From positions 124,001 to 188,000 of the forward strand of contig NZ_LLZN01000067.1 of NCBI RefSeq assembly GCF_001509795.1: a stretch of 64,000 nt of DNA, written 5' to 3'. A program made the translations under genes and the position numbers. Shown here one piece after another: positions 50,012 to 58,275 of the stretch. The notes under the pieces were generated by a model. The model had not been told where the DNA came from. It did not search any database and was given only the letters and a program-made list of their open reading frames with translations. The DNA is from Streptomyces sp. NRRL WC-3605. GTDB taxonomy: Bacteria; Actinomycetota; Actinomycetes; Streptomycetales; Streptomycetaceae. The first letter of the stretch is position 1. Each line of letters begins with the position of its first letter.

Positions 50012-51589
50012 ATGCGCGGTGACGTCGAGTGGGGCAGCGTTCCGGAACTCGTACGGGCGGCGGCCGAGCGGTACGCGGACACCGAGGCCGTGGTGGAGGG
50101 CCGCACCCGGATCACGTACGCCGGACTCGGCGCCCGCGTCGAGCGCGCGGCGGCCGCCTGTCTCGCCGCGGGCGTCCGGCCCGGCGACCGGGTCGCCCTG
50201 TGGGCCCCCAACTCGCCCGCCTGGATCGTGGCCGCGCTCGGCGCCGTCTCGGCGGGCGCGGTACTGGTGCCGCTGAACACCCGCTTCAAGGGCGCCGAGG
50301 CGGCCGACGTGCTGCGCCGCAGCGGCGCCCGGCTGTTGTTCGTGACCGGCACCTTCCTCGGCACCTCCTACGTGGCCTCGCTGCGCCGGGCCGTCGCCGG
50401 GGGGCCCGGGCTGCCCGCGCTGGAGCAGGTCGTCGTGCTCGCGGAGGACGCGCCCGCGGACTACCGCACCTGGAAGGACTTCCTCGCGGGCGGTGACAGC
50501 GTCAGCACGGCACGGGTGCGGGCGCGCGCCGCGGCCGTCGAGGGCTCGTGGCCCTCGGACATCGTCTTCACGTCCGGGACGACCGGGCGCCCCAAGGGTG
50601 TCGTCATCACCCACGCGCAGACGCTGCGGGCCTATGCGGTCTGGAGCGATCTGGCGGGCCTGCGCCACGGCGACCGCTACCTGATCGTGAACCCCTTCTT
50701 CCACACCTTCGGCTACAAGGCCGGGGTGATCGCCTGCCTGATGCGGGGCGCCACGATGATCCCGCAGCCCGTGTTCGGGGTGGAGACGGCCCTCGCGAAC
50801 ATCGCGGCGGAACGGGTCTCGGTGCTGCCGGGCCCGCCCACCCTGCACCAGTCGCTGCTCGACCACCCGGCCCGCGACGGCCACGACCTGTCCGCGCTGC
50901 GCCTGGTGGTGACCGGCGCGGCGGTCGTCCCGCTCCGTCTCGTGGAACGGCTGCGCGGCGAACTGGGCGTGGAGACGGTCCTGACCGCCTACGGGCTCTC
51001 CGAGGCGTGCGGCCTGGTGACGATGTGCCGGCGCGGCGACGACCCGGCGGTGATCGCGACCACGTCCGGCCGGGCCATCCCCGGCACCGAGGTCCGGGTG
51101 GAGGCCCCGCCCGGCGAACCCGGCGAGGTCCTCGTGCGCGGCTTCAACGTCATGCGCGGCTACTACGAGGACGCGGCGGCGACCGCCGAGGTGCTGACCG
51201 CCGACGGCTGGCTGCGCACCGGGGACGTCGGCGTGCTCGACGCGGCGGGCAACCTGCGCATCACCGACCGGCTGAAGGACATGTTCGTCGTCGGCGGCTT
51301 CAACGCCTACCCGGCGGAGATAGAGCGGACCCTCGGCCTGCACCCGCAGGTGGCGGACGTCGCGGTGATCGGCGTGCCGGACGCGCGGCTGGGCGAGGTC
51401 GGCAAGGCGTTCGTCGTCCGCCGGCCGGGAGCCGTGCTCACCGGCGACGACCTCATCGCCTGGGCGCGGCGGGAGATGGCGAACTACAAGGTGCCGCGGC
51501 GGGTGGAGTTCGTGACGGGGCTGCCGCGGAACGCGAGCGGGAAGGTCGTCAAGGCGGCGCTGCGGGGCACGGCCCCCGCACCCCCCTGA
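50012..51589 (+). CDS. AMP-forming acyl-CoA ligase, FadD3-like
   Basis: 525 aa. The AMP-binding P-loop FTSGTTGRPKGVV, the FadD3-type block NPFFHTFGYKAGVIACLMRG, VLPGPPTLHQSLLDHPAR, TAYGLSEACG, TGDVG, ITDRLKDMFVVGGFNAYPAE and the C-terminal LPRNASGKVVK all match. FadD3 activates the steroid C/D-ring remnant HIP in mycobacteria, so a polycyclic or branched acid is likely here. ATG at 50012 follows GGGAGG; the GTG at 49997 is less likely. Confidence 0.9.
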   Translation: MRGDVEWGSVPELVRAAAERYADTEAVVEGRTRITYAGLGARVERAAAACLAAGVRPGDRVALWAPNSPAWIVAALGAVSAGAVLVPLNTRFKGAEAADVLRRSGARLLFVTGTFLGTSYVASLRRAVAGGPGLPALEQVVVLAEDAPADYRTWKDFLAGGDSVSTARVRARAAAVEGSWPSDIVFTSGTTGRPKGVVITHAQTLRAYAVWSDLAGLRHGDRYLIVNPFFHTFGYKAGVIACLMRGATMIPQPVFGVETALANIAAERVSVLPGPPTLHQSLLDHPARDGHDLSALRLVVTGAAVVPLRLVERLRGELGVETVLTAYGLSEACGLVTMCRRGDDPAVIATTSGRAIPGTEVRVEAPPGEPGEVLVRGFNVMRGYYEDAAATAEVLTADGWLRTGDVGVLDAAGNLRITDRLKDMFVVGGFNAYPAEIERTLGLHPQVADVAVIGVPDARLGEVGKAFVVRRPGAVLTGDDLIAWARREMANYKVPRRVEFVTGLPRNASGKVVKAALRGTAPAPP

Positions 51590-51602
51590 CGCCGACGACG
51601 CC

Positions 51603-51643
51603 GACGACCGCGACGGCTCCCCCTCCGCGCCGCCGCGGTCGTC
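51603..51643. terminator. Bidirectional terminator between ligase and afsS
   Basis: GACGACCGCG (51603-51612) is exactly complementary to 51634-51643 around a 21-nt loop. It sits between converging genes. Confidence 0.65.
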
Positions 51644-51665
51644 TCCCCGTGGGGTGCGGTCCGGA

Positions 51666-51857
51666 TCAGACGGGCTCGCCCGTGGCGTGGACGTTGTCCG
51701 TCGACGTGTCGGCGGTGTCGCCCTTCAGCTTGAGCGGCTCGCTCGTGGCGTGCACGTTCTTCGTGTTGAGCGGCTCGGTGGTGGCGTGGACGTTGTCCGT
51801 CGTGTCGATCGGCTCGCCGGTCGCGTGGACGTTGTCGGTGCTGTTCTCGTCGGACAT
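51666..51857 (-). CDS. afsS: AfsS, small repeat-containing activator of antibiotic synthesis
   Basis: 63 aa, the length known for S. coelicolor AfsS. Four degenerate repeats of NVHAT-x-EP occur (TDNVHATGEP, TDNVHATTEP, TKNVHATSEP, TDNVHATGEP). AfsS acts downstream of AfsK/AfsR to stimulate secondary metabolism; its mechanism is not understood. The ATG has AGGGGAG upstream. It lies just downstream of afsR on the same strand with a 229-bp promoter region containing AfsR/PhoP-type direct repeats. Confidence 0.9.
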   Translation of the reverse strand: MSDENSTDNVHATGEPIDTTDNVHATTEPLNTKNVHATSEPLKLKGDTADTSTDNVHATGEPV

Positions 51858-52035
51858 CTCGGTTGCTCCCCTGAAAAGAGACGGAACTCGGTGCTGTGCG
51901 CGGCAGGATCCGCCCGGCAGCTCCCCCGCGGGCTGCCGGGCGGGCCCTGCTGGGCCGGTTCACCCTAAGGTCCCGGCCACCCGCCGTTCCGTCTGCCCCC
52001 CGACGCGACGGCCCGGCACCCCTCACAGTGCCGGG

Positions 52036-52058
52036 CCGCGATAAACGAACGATGAACG
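52036..52058 (-). promoter_or_regulatory. AfsR/PhoP-type direct repeats upstream of afsS
   Basis: On the minus strand GTTCATCGTTC is followed at once by GTTTATCGCGG, two 11-nt direct repeats of PHO-box form. In S. coelicolor both AfsR and PhoP bind overlapping repeats at the afsS promoter. The repeats are about 180 bp upstream of the afsS ATG and start 29 bp before the afsR stop region. Confidence 0.6.
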
Positions 52059-52086
52059 CCCGCGCGCACGGGCGGAGTCGGGCGGC

Positions 52087-55053
52087 TCAGGCGGCCGCGG
52101 TCGGCGTCAGCAGGCCCCGCACCTCCAGGGCCTCCGGCGCGCCGAGCGCCTCGAAGAGGGCGAGCGCCTCCCGCCAGCAGACCTGGGCGCGGCCGTTCTG
52201 CCCGATGCCGTTCAGGGCCCGGCCGAGCACGGTGAGGACGTTGCCGTGCCGCCACTCGCCGCCGATGCCGCGCAACAGCGTCAGCGCCGTCTCGGCGTCG
52301 CGGGCCGCGTGGGCGTACCGACGTGCGGTGAGGTCGACCTCGGCCAGGCGGAACAGCGTCATGCCTTCCCACAGCCGCTGCCTGCTGTCCCGGAACACCC
52401 GCAGCGCCTGCCGCAGGCAGTCGGTGGCGTCGGCGAGCTGCCCGCTCTGGGTGAGGGCGAGGCCCAGGGCGTAGCGGCCGTTGGCGCCCTTGAGGGCGTG
52501 CCCCATCGCGTCGTACATCTCGGTGCCCTGCCGGGCCAGGGCCACCGCGCTCGCGGTGCGGCCGGTGGCGAGGTGGATGCGCGAGAGGTTGCACAGCGCG
52601 CTCGCCTCGCCCGGACGGTCCCCGAGCGCCCGGAAGTTCTCGATGGTGGCGGTGAAGTGGGCCTCGCCCTCGTCGTGCCGGCTCCGGTACAGCTCGACCA
52701 CACCGCTGATGTTGGACGCCCAGCAGCCGGTGAGCGGGTCGTCCGCCTGCCCGGCCAGCTCGGTCGCCCGGCGCGCCTCCTGGAGCGCCACGTCGAAGCG
52801 GCTGCCCGAGATGTGGTGCACGAAGGCCAGCGCGGTCAGCGCCCTGCCCTCCGAACGCCGGTCGCCGGCGCGCTGGGCGACGTCCCGCAGCAGGGCCGCG
52901 ACCGTCTCGTACTCCTTGGAGTTGGCGCCGGACTCCGCCAGGTCGACGGCCGCCCACAGCACGTCCACGGCTCGGCGCAGCGTCTGCGGCCGCGCCGCCT
53001 GCCGGACGGCGGCCAGCAGGCACACCGCCTCGGAGTACAGCCAGTCCTGCGCGGCCCGCCGGCTGTCGAACGCCAGCCCCGGGTACGCGGTGCGCTCCAG
53101 GTGGTCCACCAGCCGGTCTCCGGGCCGCTCGATCAGGTAGACCCCGGAGACCGTCGCCAGATAGAAGTCCAGCAGCCGCGACAGCGCCGCCTCCCGCTCC
53201 CCCGGAGGGTGCTCGTCGCGTTCCGCGCAGGAGCGGGCGTAGAGGCGGACCAGGTCGTGGAAGCGGTAGCGGCCCGGGGCCGCCGACTCCAGCAGGGACA
53301 TGTCGACCAGCGGCTCCAGCAGGTCCTCGGTGTCCTCCACCGGAAGGTCCAGCACCGCCGCGGCCGCCGCCAGCGAGATGTCGGGGCCGTCCGCGAGGCC
53401 CAGCAGCCGGAACGCGCGGGCCTGCGCGGGCTCCAGCGCCTTGTAGCCCAACTCGAACGTCGCCTTCACCGCGAGGTCCCCGGCCTGCAGCTCGTCCAGC
53501 CGGCGCCGTTCGTCGGCGAGCTTCGCGGCGAGCGAGGACACCGTCCAGGTGCGCCGCGCCGCCAGCCGGGACGCCGCGATCCGGATGGCCAGCGGCAGGA
53601 ACCCGCACGCCGCGACCACGTCGAGCGCGGCCTCCCGCTCGGCGGCCACCCGCTCCTCGCCGACGATCCTCGTGAAGAGGGCCAGCGCCTCCTCCGGCGA
53701 CATCACGTCCAGGTCCACGAGGTGGGCGCCCGCGAGGTCGACCATGCGCACCCGGGACGTCACCAGCGCCGCGCACCCGTCGGTGCCCGGCAGCAGCGGC
53801 CGTACCTGGGCGGCGTCCCGGGCGTTGTCCAGCAGGACCAGGACCCGCCGTCCGTCCAGCACCGAGCGGTACAGCGCCGCCCGCTCCTCCAGCGAGTCGG
53901 GGATCGCCGCGTCCGCGGTGCCGAGCGCCCGCAGGAAGGAGCCCAGCACGGTCTCCGGCTCGGCGGCGCGCGGCCCCGCGCCCTGGAGGTCGACGTACAG
54001 CTGCCCGTCGGGGAAGGCGGCGCGCGCCTGGTGGGCCACGTGCACCGCGAGCGTCGTCTTGCCCACGCCGCCGATGCCGGCCACCGCGGACACCGCCATC
54101 ACCCGGCCCTCGGCCGAGGACAGCACGTCGCTCAGCTCCGAGACGAAGGAGGACCGCCCGGTGAAGTCGGGCACGGTGGCCGGGAGCTGGGCGGGGCGCA
54201 CCGGCGCCGCCGCCGGTTCGGCCGGCGGGGACGACGGCTCGGCGAGGGCCGGGTCGGCCCGCAGGATGCGCTGCTGGAGCTCCTTCAGACCGGGCCGCGG
54301 GTCCACGCCCAGCTCGTCCGCCAGGAGCCGCCGGGTGTCGGCGTACACCGCCAGGGCCTCCGCCTGCCGGCCGCTGCGGTACAGCGCGAGCATCAGCAGC
54401 TCCCGCAGCCGCTCGCGCAGCGGGTGCGCCGCGGTGAGCGCGGTCAGCTCCGACACGGCCTCCGCGTGGCAGCCCTGCTCCAGGTCCATGTCGAGCCGGG
54501 ACTCCAGGAGCTGGAGCCGCCACTCCTCCAGCCGGACCCGCTGCGCCTCCGCGTACGGGCCGGGCACCCCGGCCAGCGCCTCGCCGTCCCACAGCGTCAG
54601 CGCCCGGCCGAGCAGCTCCCGCGCCCGGTGCAGATCCCCGGCGGCCCGCGCCTTCTCGCCGTCGGCGGCCAGCTCCTGCGCCCGCGCGAGGTCCAGCGCG
54701 CCCTCGCCGAGCCCCCGGATCGCGTAGCCGCCGGACTCGCTGACCAGGACGCCGGCGTCGAGCGCCTTGCGCAGCCGCGACGCGTAGGTGCGGACCGCGG
54801 CGAGCGCCTGCGAGGGCGGTTCCTCGCCCCACAGGGCGTCGATCAGCTCCGCCGCGGTCGCCGTACGGCCCTCGCGCAGCAACAGGGCCGCGAGCAACGC
54901 GCGTTGCTGCGGCGAGCCGGTGGGGAGGGGCTCCTCGCCACGCCAGGCGCGCACCGGGCCGAGCACGCCGAAGCGCAGGGCCGTCACCGGCGCCGCCGCA
55001 TCCGCCGAGGAGCCGGGACGCCTCTGCTCCGGCACTCGCGGTTCCCCGTCCAT
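52087..55053 (-). CDS. afsR: AfsR, SARP-type global regulator
   Basis: 988 aa, near the known 993. Order: SARP winged helix (LRFGVLGPVRAWRGEEPLPTG, then LIDALWGEEPPSQALAAVRT), BTAD domain (to about 270), NB-ARC ATPase with Walker A GIGGVGKTTL near 330 and Walker B VLVLLDNA, then TPR repeats (about 690-960). It is phosphorylated by AfsK and other kinases and activates afsS. Here the kinase gene is interrupted, so input from AfsK may be lost or altered. Apparently intact and co-oriented with afsS. Confidence 0.95.
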   Translation of the reverse strand: MDGEPRVPEQRRPGSSADAAAPVTALRFGVLGPVRAWRGEEPLPTGSPQQRALLAALLLREGRTATAAELIDALWGEEPPSQALAAVRTYASRLRKALDAGVLVSESGGYAIRGLGEGALDLARAQELAADGEKARAAGDLHRARELLGRALTLWDGEALAGVPGPYAEAQRVRLEEWRLQLLESRLDMDLEQGCHAEAVSELTALTAAHPLRERLRELLMLALYRSGRQAEALAVYADTRRLLADELGVDPRPGLKELQQRILRADPALAEPSSPPAEPAAAPVRPAQLPATVPDFTGRSSFVSELSDVLSSAEGRVMAVSAVAGIGGVGKTTLAVHVAHQARAAFPDGQLYVDLQGAGPRAAEPETVLGSFLRALGTADAAIPDSLEERAALYRSVLDGRRVLVLLDNARDAAQVRPLLPGTDGCAALVTSRVRMVDLAGAHLVDLDVMSPEEALALFTRIVGEERVAAEREAALDVVAACGFLPLAIRIAASRLAARRTWTVSSLAAKLADERRRLDELQAGDLAVKATFELGYKALEPAQARAFRLLGLADGPDISLAAAAAVLDLPVEDTEDLLEPLVDMSLLESAAPGRYRFHDLVRLYARSCAERDEHPPGEREAALSRLLDFYLATVSGVYLIERPGDRLVDHLERTAYPGLAFDSRRAAQDWLYSEAVCLLAAVRQAARPQTLRRAVDVLWAAVDLAESGANSKEYETVAALLRDVAQRAGDRRSEGRALTALAFVHHISGSRFDVALQEARRATELAGQADDPLTGCWASNISGVVELYRSRHDEGEAHFTATIENFRALGDRPGEASALCNLSRIHLATGRTASAVALARQGTEMYDAMGHALKGANGRYALGLALTQSGQLADATDCLRQALRVFRDSRQRLWEGMTLFRLAEVDLTARRYAHAARDAETALTLLRGIGGEWRHGNVLTVLGRALNGIGQNGRAQVCWREALALFEALGAPEALEVRGLLTPTAAA

Positions 55054-55200
55054 CGCCGTCTCCCTCAGACCGTTTACAACTCCGTCAGTTTGCCTTGTTC
55101 CGGCCGATGCGTCAGCTGCGGAGCGGGTCTCGGGGGTCCGGGGCGCGGGATGTCACACCTCCCGCACGCGTCCTTCGCACGGCGGACCCGCTCCCGCACA

Positions 55201-55217
55201 GCTGACGGTCCGTCAGA
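55201..55217. promoter_or_regulatory. TCTGACG palindrome, site 11
   Basis: GCTGACGGTCCGTCAGA has perfect half-sites, the same core as site 1. It ends 21 bp before the amidohydrolase ATG. Confidence 0.75.
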
Positions 55218-55237
55218 TCGGCGCTACGGTGACCGGC

Positions 55238-56476
55238 ATGGACACCGAGACGACGTTCCCGCCGATCATCTCCGTGGACGACCACACGGTCGAGCCGCCC
55301 ACCGTCTGGCAGGACCGGCTCCCGAAGAAGCACCGGGACACCGGCCCGCGCATCGTGCGCGCCCCCCTGAAGGACATGACCTTCCTGGGCGGCCGGTTCA
55401 AACCCGTCATGGGCCGCCCCGGGGACGAGGGCCCGGTCGGCGACTGGTGGGTGTACGAGGACCTGCACCGCCCCCTCACCCGCCTCGACACGGCCGTCGG
55501 ATACTCCCGCGACGAGATCAGGCTCGAGGTCATCACCTACGAGCAGATGCGCCCGGGCTCCTACGACGTCCCCGCCCGCCTCGCCGACATGGACGTCAAC
55601 CACGTCCGGTCCGCGCTCTGCTTCCCGACCTTCCCGCGCTTCTGCGGGCAGACCTTCACCGAGGCCGCCGACCGCGAGCTGGCCCTGCTGTGCGTGCGCG
55701 CCTACAACGACTGGACGGTGGAGGAGTGGTGCGGGCCCGCCGCCCACGGGCGGCTCATTCCGCTCACCCTCATCCCGCTCTGGGACGCGGAGCTCGCGGC
55801 GGCCGAGGTGCGGCGCAACGCCGCCCGGGGCGTGCGGGCCGTCGCCTTCTCCGAGATACCCCCGCACCTGGGCCTGCCCTCGATCCACACCGACGACTGG
55901 GACCCCTTCCTCGCCGCCTGCGACGAGACCGGCACGGTCGTCGCCATGCACATCGGCTCCTCCAGCCGGATGCCCTCCACCTCGGCCGACGCCCCGCCCG
56001 CCGTCGGCTCCACCATCACCTTCGCCAACTGCTGCTTCTCGATGGTCGACTGGCTGATGAGCGGCAAGTTCGAGCGCTTCCCGAACCTGAGGGTGATGTA
56101 CGCCGAGGGCCAGATCGGCTGGATCCCCTACATCCTGGAGCGCGCCGACGTCGTCTGGGAGGAGAACCGCGGCTGGGGCGGCGTCGCCGACAAGGTGCAC
56201 CGCCCGCCGTCCGAGCTGTTCGCCGGGCACGTCCACGGCTGCTTCTTCGACGACGCCTTCGGCCTGCGCAACCTGGACGCCATCGGCGTCGGCAACGTCC
56301 TGTACGAGACCGACTACCCGCACTCCGACTCCACCTGGCCGAAGTCCCGCGAGGTCGGCGAGGCCCAGATGGGGCACCTGGACGCCGAGGTGGTCGAGCG
56401 GATCGTCCAGGGCAACGCCATCGAGCTGCTGGGCCTGACCGGCGACGGACTGTGGCCGGGCGGCGGTGCCCGGTGA
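55238..56476 (+). CDS. Amidohydrolase-2 family metal-dependent hydrolase/decarboxylase
   Basis: 412 aa TIM-barrel of the ACMSD-like group. IISVDDHTVEPP at the N-terminus, VAMHIGSSSRMPSTSADAP, and the metal-Asp motif YETDYPHSDSTWP at the end are visible. Such enzymes decarboxylate or hydrolyse ring-cleavage products. The DDHTVEP variant has only one His at the usual HxH, a subfamily feature common in actinobacterial catabolic clusters. First gene of the 55238-58176 operon. Confidence 0.87.
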   Translation: MDTETTFPPIISVDDHTVEPPTVWQDRLPKKHRDTGPRIVRAPLKDMTFLGGRFKPVMGRPGDEGPVGDWWVYEDLHRPLTRLDTAVGYSRDEIRLEVITYEQMRPGSYDVPARLADMDVNHVRSALCFPTFPRFCGQTFTEAADRELALLCVRAYNDWTVEEWCGPAAHGRLIPLTLIPLWDAELAAAEVRRNAARGVRAVAFSEIPPHLGLPSIHTDDWDPFLAACDETGTVVAMHIGSSSRMPSTSADAPPAVGSTITFANCCFSMVDWLMSGKFERFPNLRVMYAEGQIGWIPYILERADVVWEENRGWGGVADKVHRPPSELFAGHVHGCFFDDAFGLRNLDAIGVGNVLYETDYPHSDSTWPKSREVGEAQMGHLDAEVVERIVQGNAIELLGLTGDGLWPGGGAR

Positions 56477-57396
56477 GCCTGCGCTACGGCATCCAGCTCC
56501 CCGTCCAGTCGCAGAGCACGCTCTACGCGGAACCCTGGGAGGCCGCGGCCGGACCGGACGACCTCGTCGCCGTCGCCCGCGCCGCGGACCGCGCCGGCTT
56601 CGCGTACATCGCGAGCTGCGACCACGTGGGCGTCCCGCGCCGCCTGGCCGCCGCCATGAGCACCATCTGGTACGACCCCGTCGCCACGCTCGCCTTCCTC
56701 GCCGCCGCGACCGAGCGGACCCTGCTGCTCAGCCATGTCGCCGTCGTCGGACTGCGGCACCCGCTGCTGTCCGCCAAGCAGTACGCCACGCTCGACCACC
56801 TCAGCGGCGGACGGCTGGTCCTCGGCGTCGGCGCCGGCCATGTCCGCGAGGAGTTCGACGCGCTGGGCGTGGACTTCGCGCGCCGGGGTGCCGTCCTCGA
56901 CGAGTCGGTCGACGCCCTGCGCGCGGCGCTGGGGCCGGAGGAGTTCCCCGAACACCACGGCAAGCACTACGACTTCGCCGGTCTCGGGCAGCGCCCGCGC
57001 CCCGCCCAGGAGCACGTCCCGGTGTGGGTGGGCGGGTCCTCGCCCGCCGCCGTGCGGAGGGCCGCGCTCAAGGGGGACGGCTGGCTGCCGCAGGGCGACC
57101 CGCGCGACCGGCTCCCCGCGCAGATCGCCCGCATCCACCGGCTCCGGGAGGAGGCGGGCGTCGAGGGCCCCTTCACCGTGGGCGCCATCGCCGAGCCGCT
57201 GTACATCGGCACACCCGCCTGGGACGTGGGCCGCCGCACGCTCAGTGGGCCGCCGCGTGCGCTCGCCGAGTCGCTGCGGGCCTACCGGGCGATGGGTGTG
57301 CACCAGGTCCAGGTGCGGCTGCGCAGCCGCGGCCGGGCCGAGCTGGAGGACCAGATCGCCGCCTTCGGGGCCGAGGTCGCCCCGTGTCTGGACTGA
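56473..57396 (+). CDS. LLM-class F420-dependent oxidoreductase
   Basis: 307 aa luciferase-like TIM barrel: RYGIQLPVQSQSTLY, ADRAGFAYIASCDHVGVP, LLLSHVAVVGLRHPLLSAKQYATL, LGVGAGHVREEFDALGVDF and VPVWVGGSSPAAVRRAA. Family members use F420 or FMN. GTG start overlaps the amidohydrolase stop by 4 nt. Likely reduces or oxidises a pathway intermediate. Confidence 0.87.
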   Translation: MSLRYGIQLPVQSQSTLYAEPWEAAAGPDDLVAVARAADRAGFAYIASCDHVGVPRRLAAAMSTIWYDPVATLAFLAAATERTLLLSHVAVVGLRHPLLSAKQYATLDHLSGGRLVLGVGAGHVREEFDALGVDFARRGAVLDESVDALRAALGPEEFPEHHGKHYDFAGLGQRPRPAQEHVPVWVGGSSPAAVRRAALKGDGWLPQGDPRDRLPAQIARIHRLREEAGVEGPFTVGAIAEPLYIGTPAWDVGRRTLSGPPRALAESLRAYRAMGVHQVQVRLRSRGRAELEDQIAAFGAEVAPCLD

Positions 57397-57405
57397 GGGG
57401 GAGCC

Positions 57406-58176
57406 ATGGGCAGGCTGGACGGCCGGGTCGTGATCGTCACCGGCGCGGCACGCGGGCAGGGGGAGCAGGAGGCACGGCTGTTCCGGGCCGAGGGCGCCGA
57501 GGTGATCGTGGCCGACGTGCTGGACGACCGGGGGGAGGCGCTGGCGAAGGAGCTGGGGGCGCGCTACACGCACCTGGACGTCGGCGAGGAGGAGGACTGG
57601 CGGGCGGCGGTGGCGGCCGCCAAGGAGGCGTACGGGCACGTCGACGGCCTGGTGAACAACGCCGGCATCCTGCGCTTCCACGCCCTCGTGGACACCCCGC
57701 TGGAGGAGTTCATGCAGGTCGTGCGGGTGAACCAGGTGGGCTGCTTCCTGGGGACGAAGACCGTGGCACCCGAGCTGGCGGACGGGGGCACGATCGTGAA
57801 CACCGCCTCGTACACGGGCCTGACCGGCATGGCGGCCGTGGGGGCCTACGCGGCCAGCAAGCACGCCGTCGTCGGCCTCACCCGGGTCGCCGCGCTGGAG
57901 CTGGCGCCCCGGGGCATCCGGGTCAACGCGATCTGCCCGGGGGCCGTGGACACCGCGATGGCGAACCCGGCCCGGCTGGAACCGGACGCGGAGCCGGAGG
58001 CGTCCGCCCGCGCGCTCGACGGCCTCTACCGCAAGCTCGTGCCGCTGGGCCGGATCGGGCGGCCCGAGGAGGTCGCGCGGCTCGCGCTGTTCCTGACGTC
58101 GGAGGACTCCTCGTACATCACCGGGCAGCCCTTCGTGATCGACGGCGGCTGGCTGGCCGGGGTGAACGTGATCTGA
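57406..58176 (+). CDS. Short-chain dehydrogenase/reductase
   Basis: 256 aa classical SDR (3-alpha/20-beta-hydroxysteroid dehydrogenase-like): VTGAARGQGEQEARLF, LVNNAGILRF, catalytic Ser in NTASYTG, AYAASKHAVVGLTR, ICPGAVDTAMANP. The GQGE variant of the glycine motif is typical of the 3-alpha-HSD-like subgroup. Third gene of the operon, 9 nt after the LLM gene. Its stop lies inside palindrome site 12. Confidence 0.9.
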   Translation: MGRLDGRVVIVTGAARGQGEQEARLFRAEGAEVIVADVLDDRGEALAKELGARYTHLDVGEEEDWRAAVAAAKEAYGHVDGLVNNAGILRFHALVDTPLEEFMQVVRVNQVGCFLGTKTVAPELADGGTIVNTASYTGLTGMAAVGAYAASKHAVVGLTRVAALELAPRGIRVNAICPGAVDTAMANPARLEPDAEPEASARALDGLYRKLVPLGRIGRPEEVARLALFLTSEDSSYITGQPFVIDGGWLAGVNVI

Positions 58177-58188
58177 CGTGCCGTCATC
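58172..58188. promoter_or_regulatory. TCTGACG palindrome, site 12 (imperfect)
   Basis: TCTGACGTGCCGTCATC deviates in the last two bases. It covers the SDR stop codon and lies about 60 bp before site 13. Confidence 0.5.
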
Positions 58189-58233
58189 TCTTGACGGTCC
58201 ACGCGGGCGGTGCCACAGTCGGCCGCACACAGA

Positions 58234-58250
58234 TCTGACGGAGCGTCAGA
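58234..58250. promoter_or_regulatory. TCTGACG palindrome, site 13
   Basis: TCTGACGGAGCGTCAGA is perfect over all 14 fixed positions. It ends 25 bp before the TTG start of the luciferase-like gene. Confidence 0.8.
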
Positions 58251-58275
58251 TAGAACCAGGGGACGGTGAACCGCC

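Noticed and set aside
52246..57396. 1716-codon open frame on the + strand across afsR
   Set aside because: It is antisense to afsR and afsR is clearly coding; the product is Arg/Gly/Pro/Gln-rich junk typical of high-GC shadow frames.
16716..58250. KstR or KstR2 regulon
   Set aside because: The known mycobacterial KstR and KstR2 motifs differ from CTGACG-N3-CGTCAG, and the TetR at 42851 does not resemble either protein.
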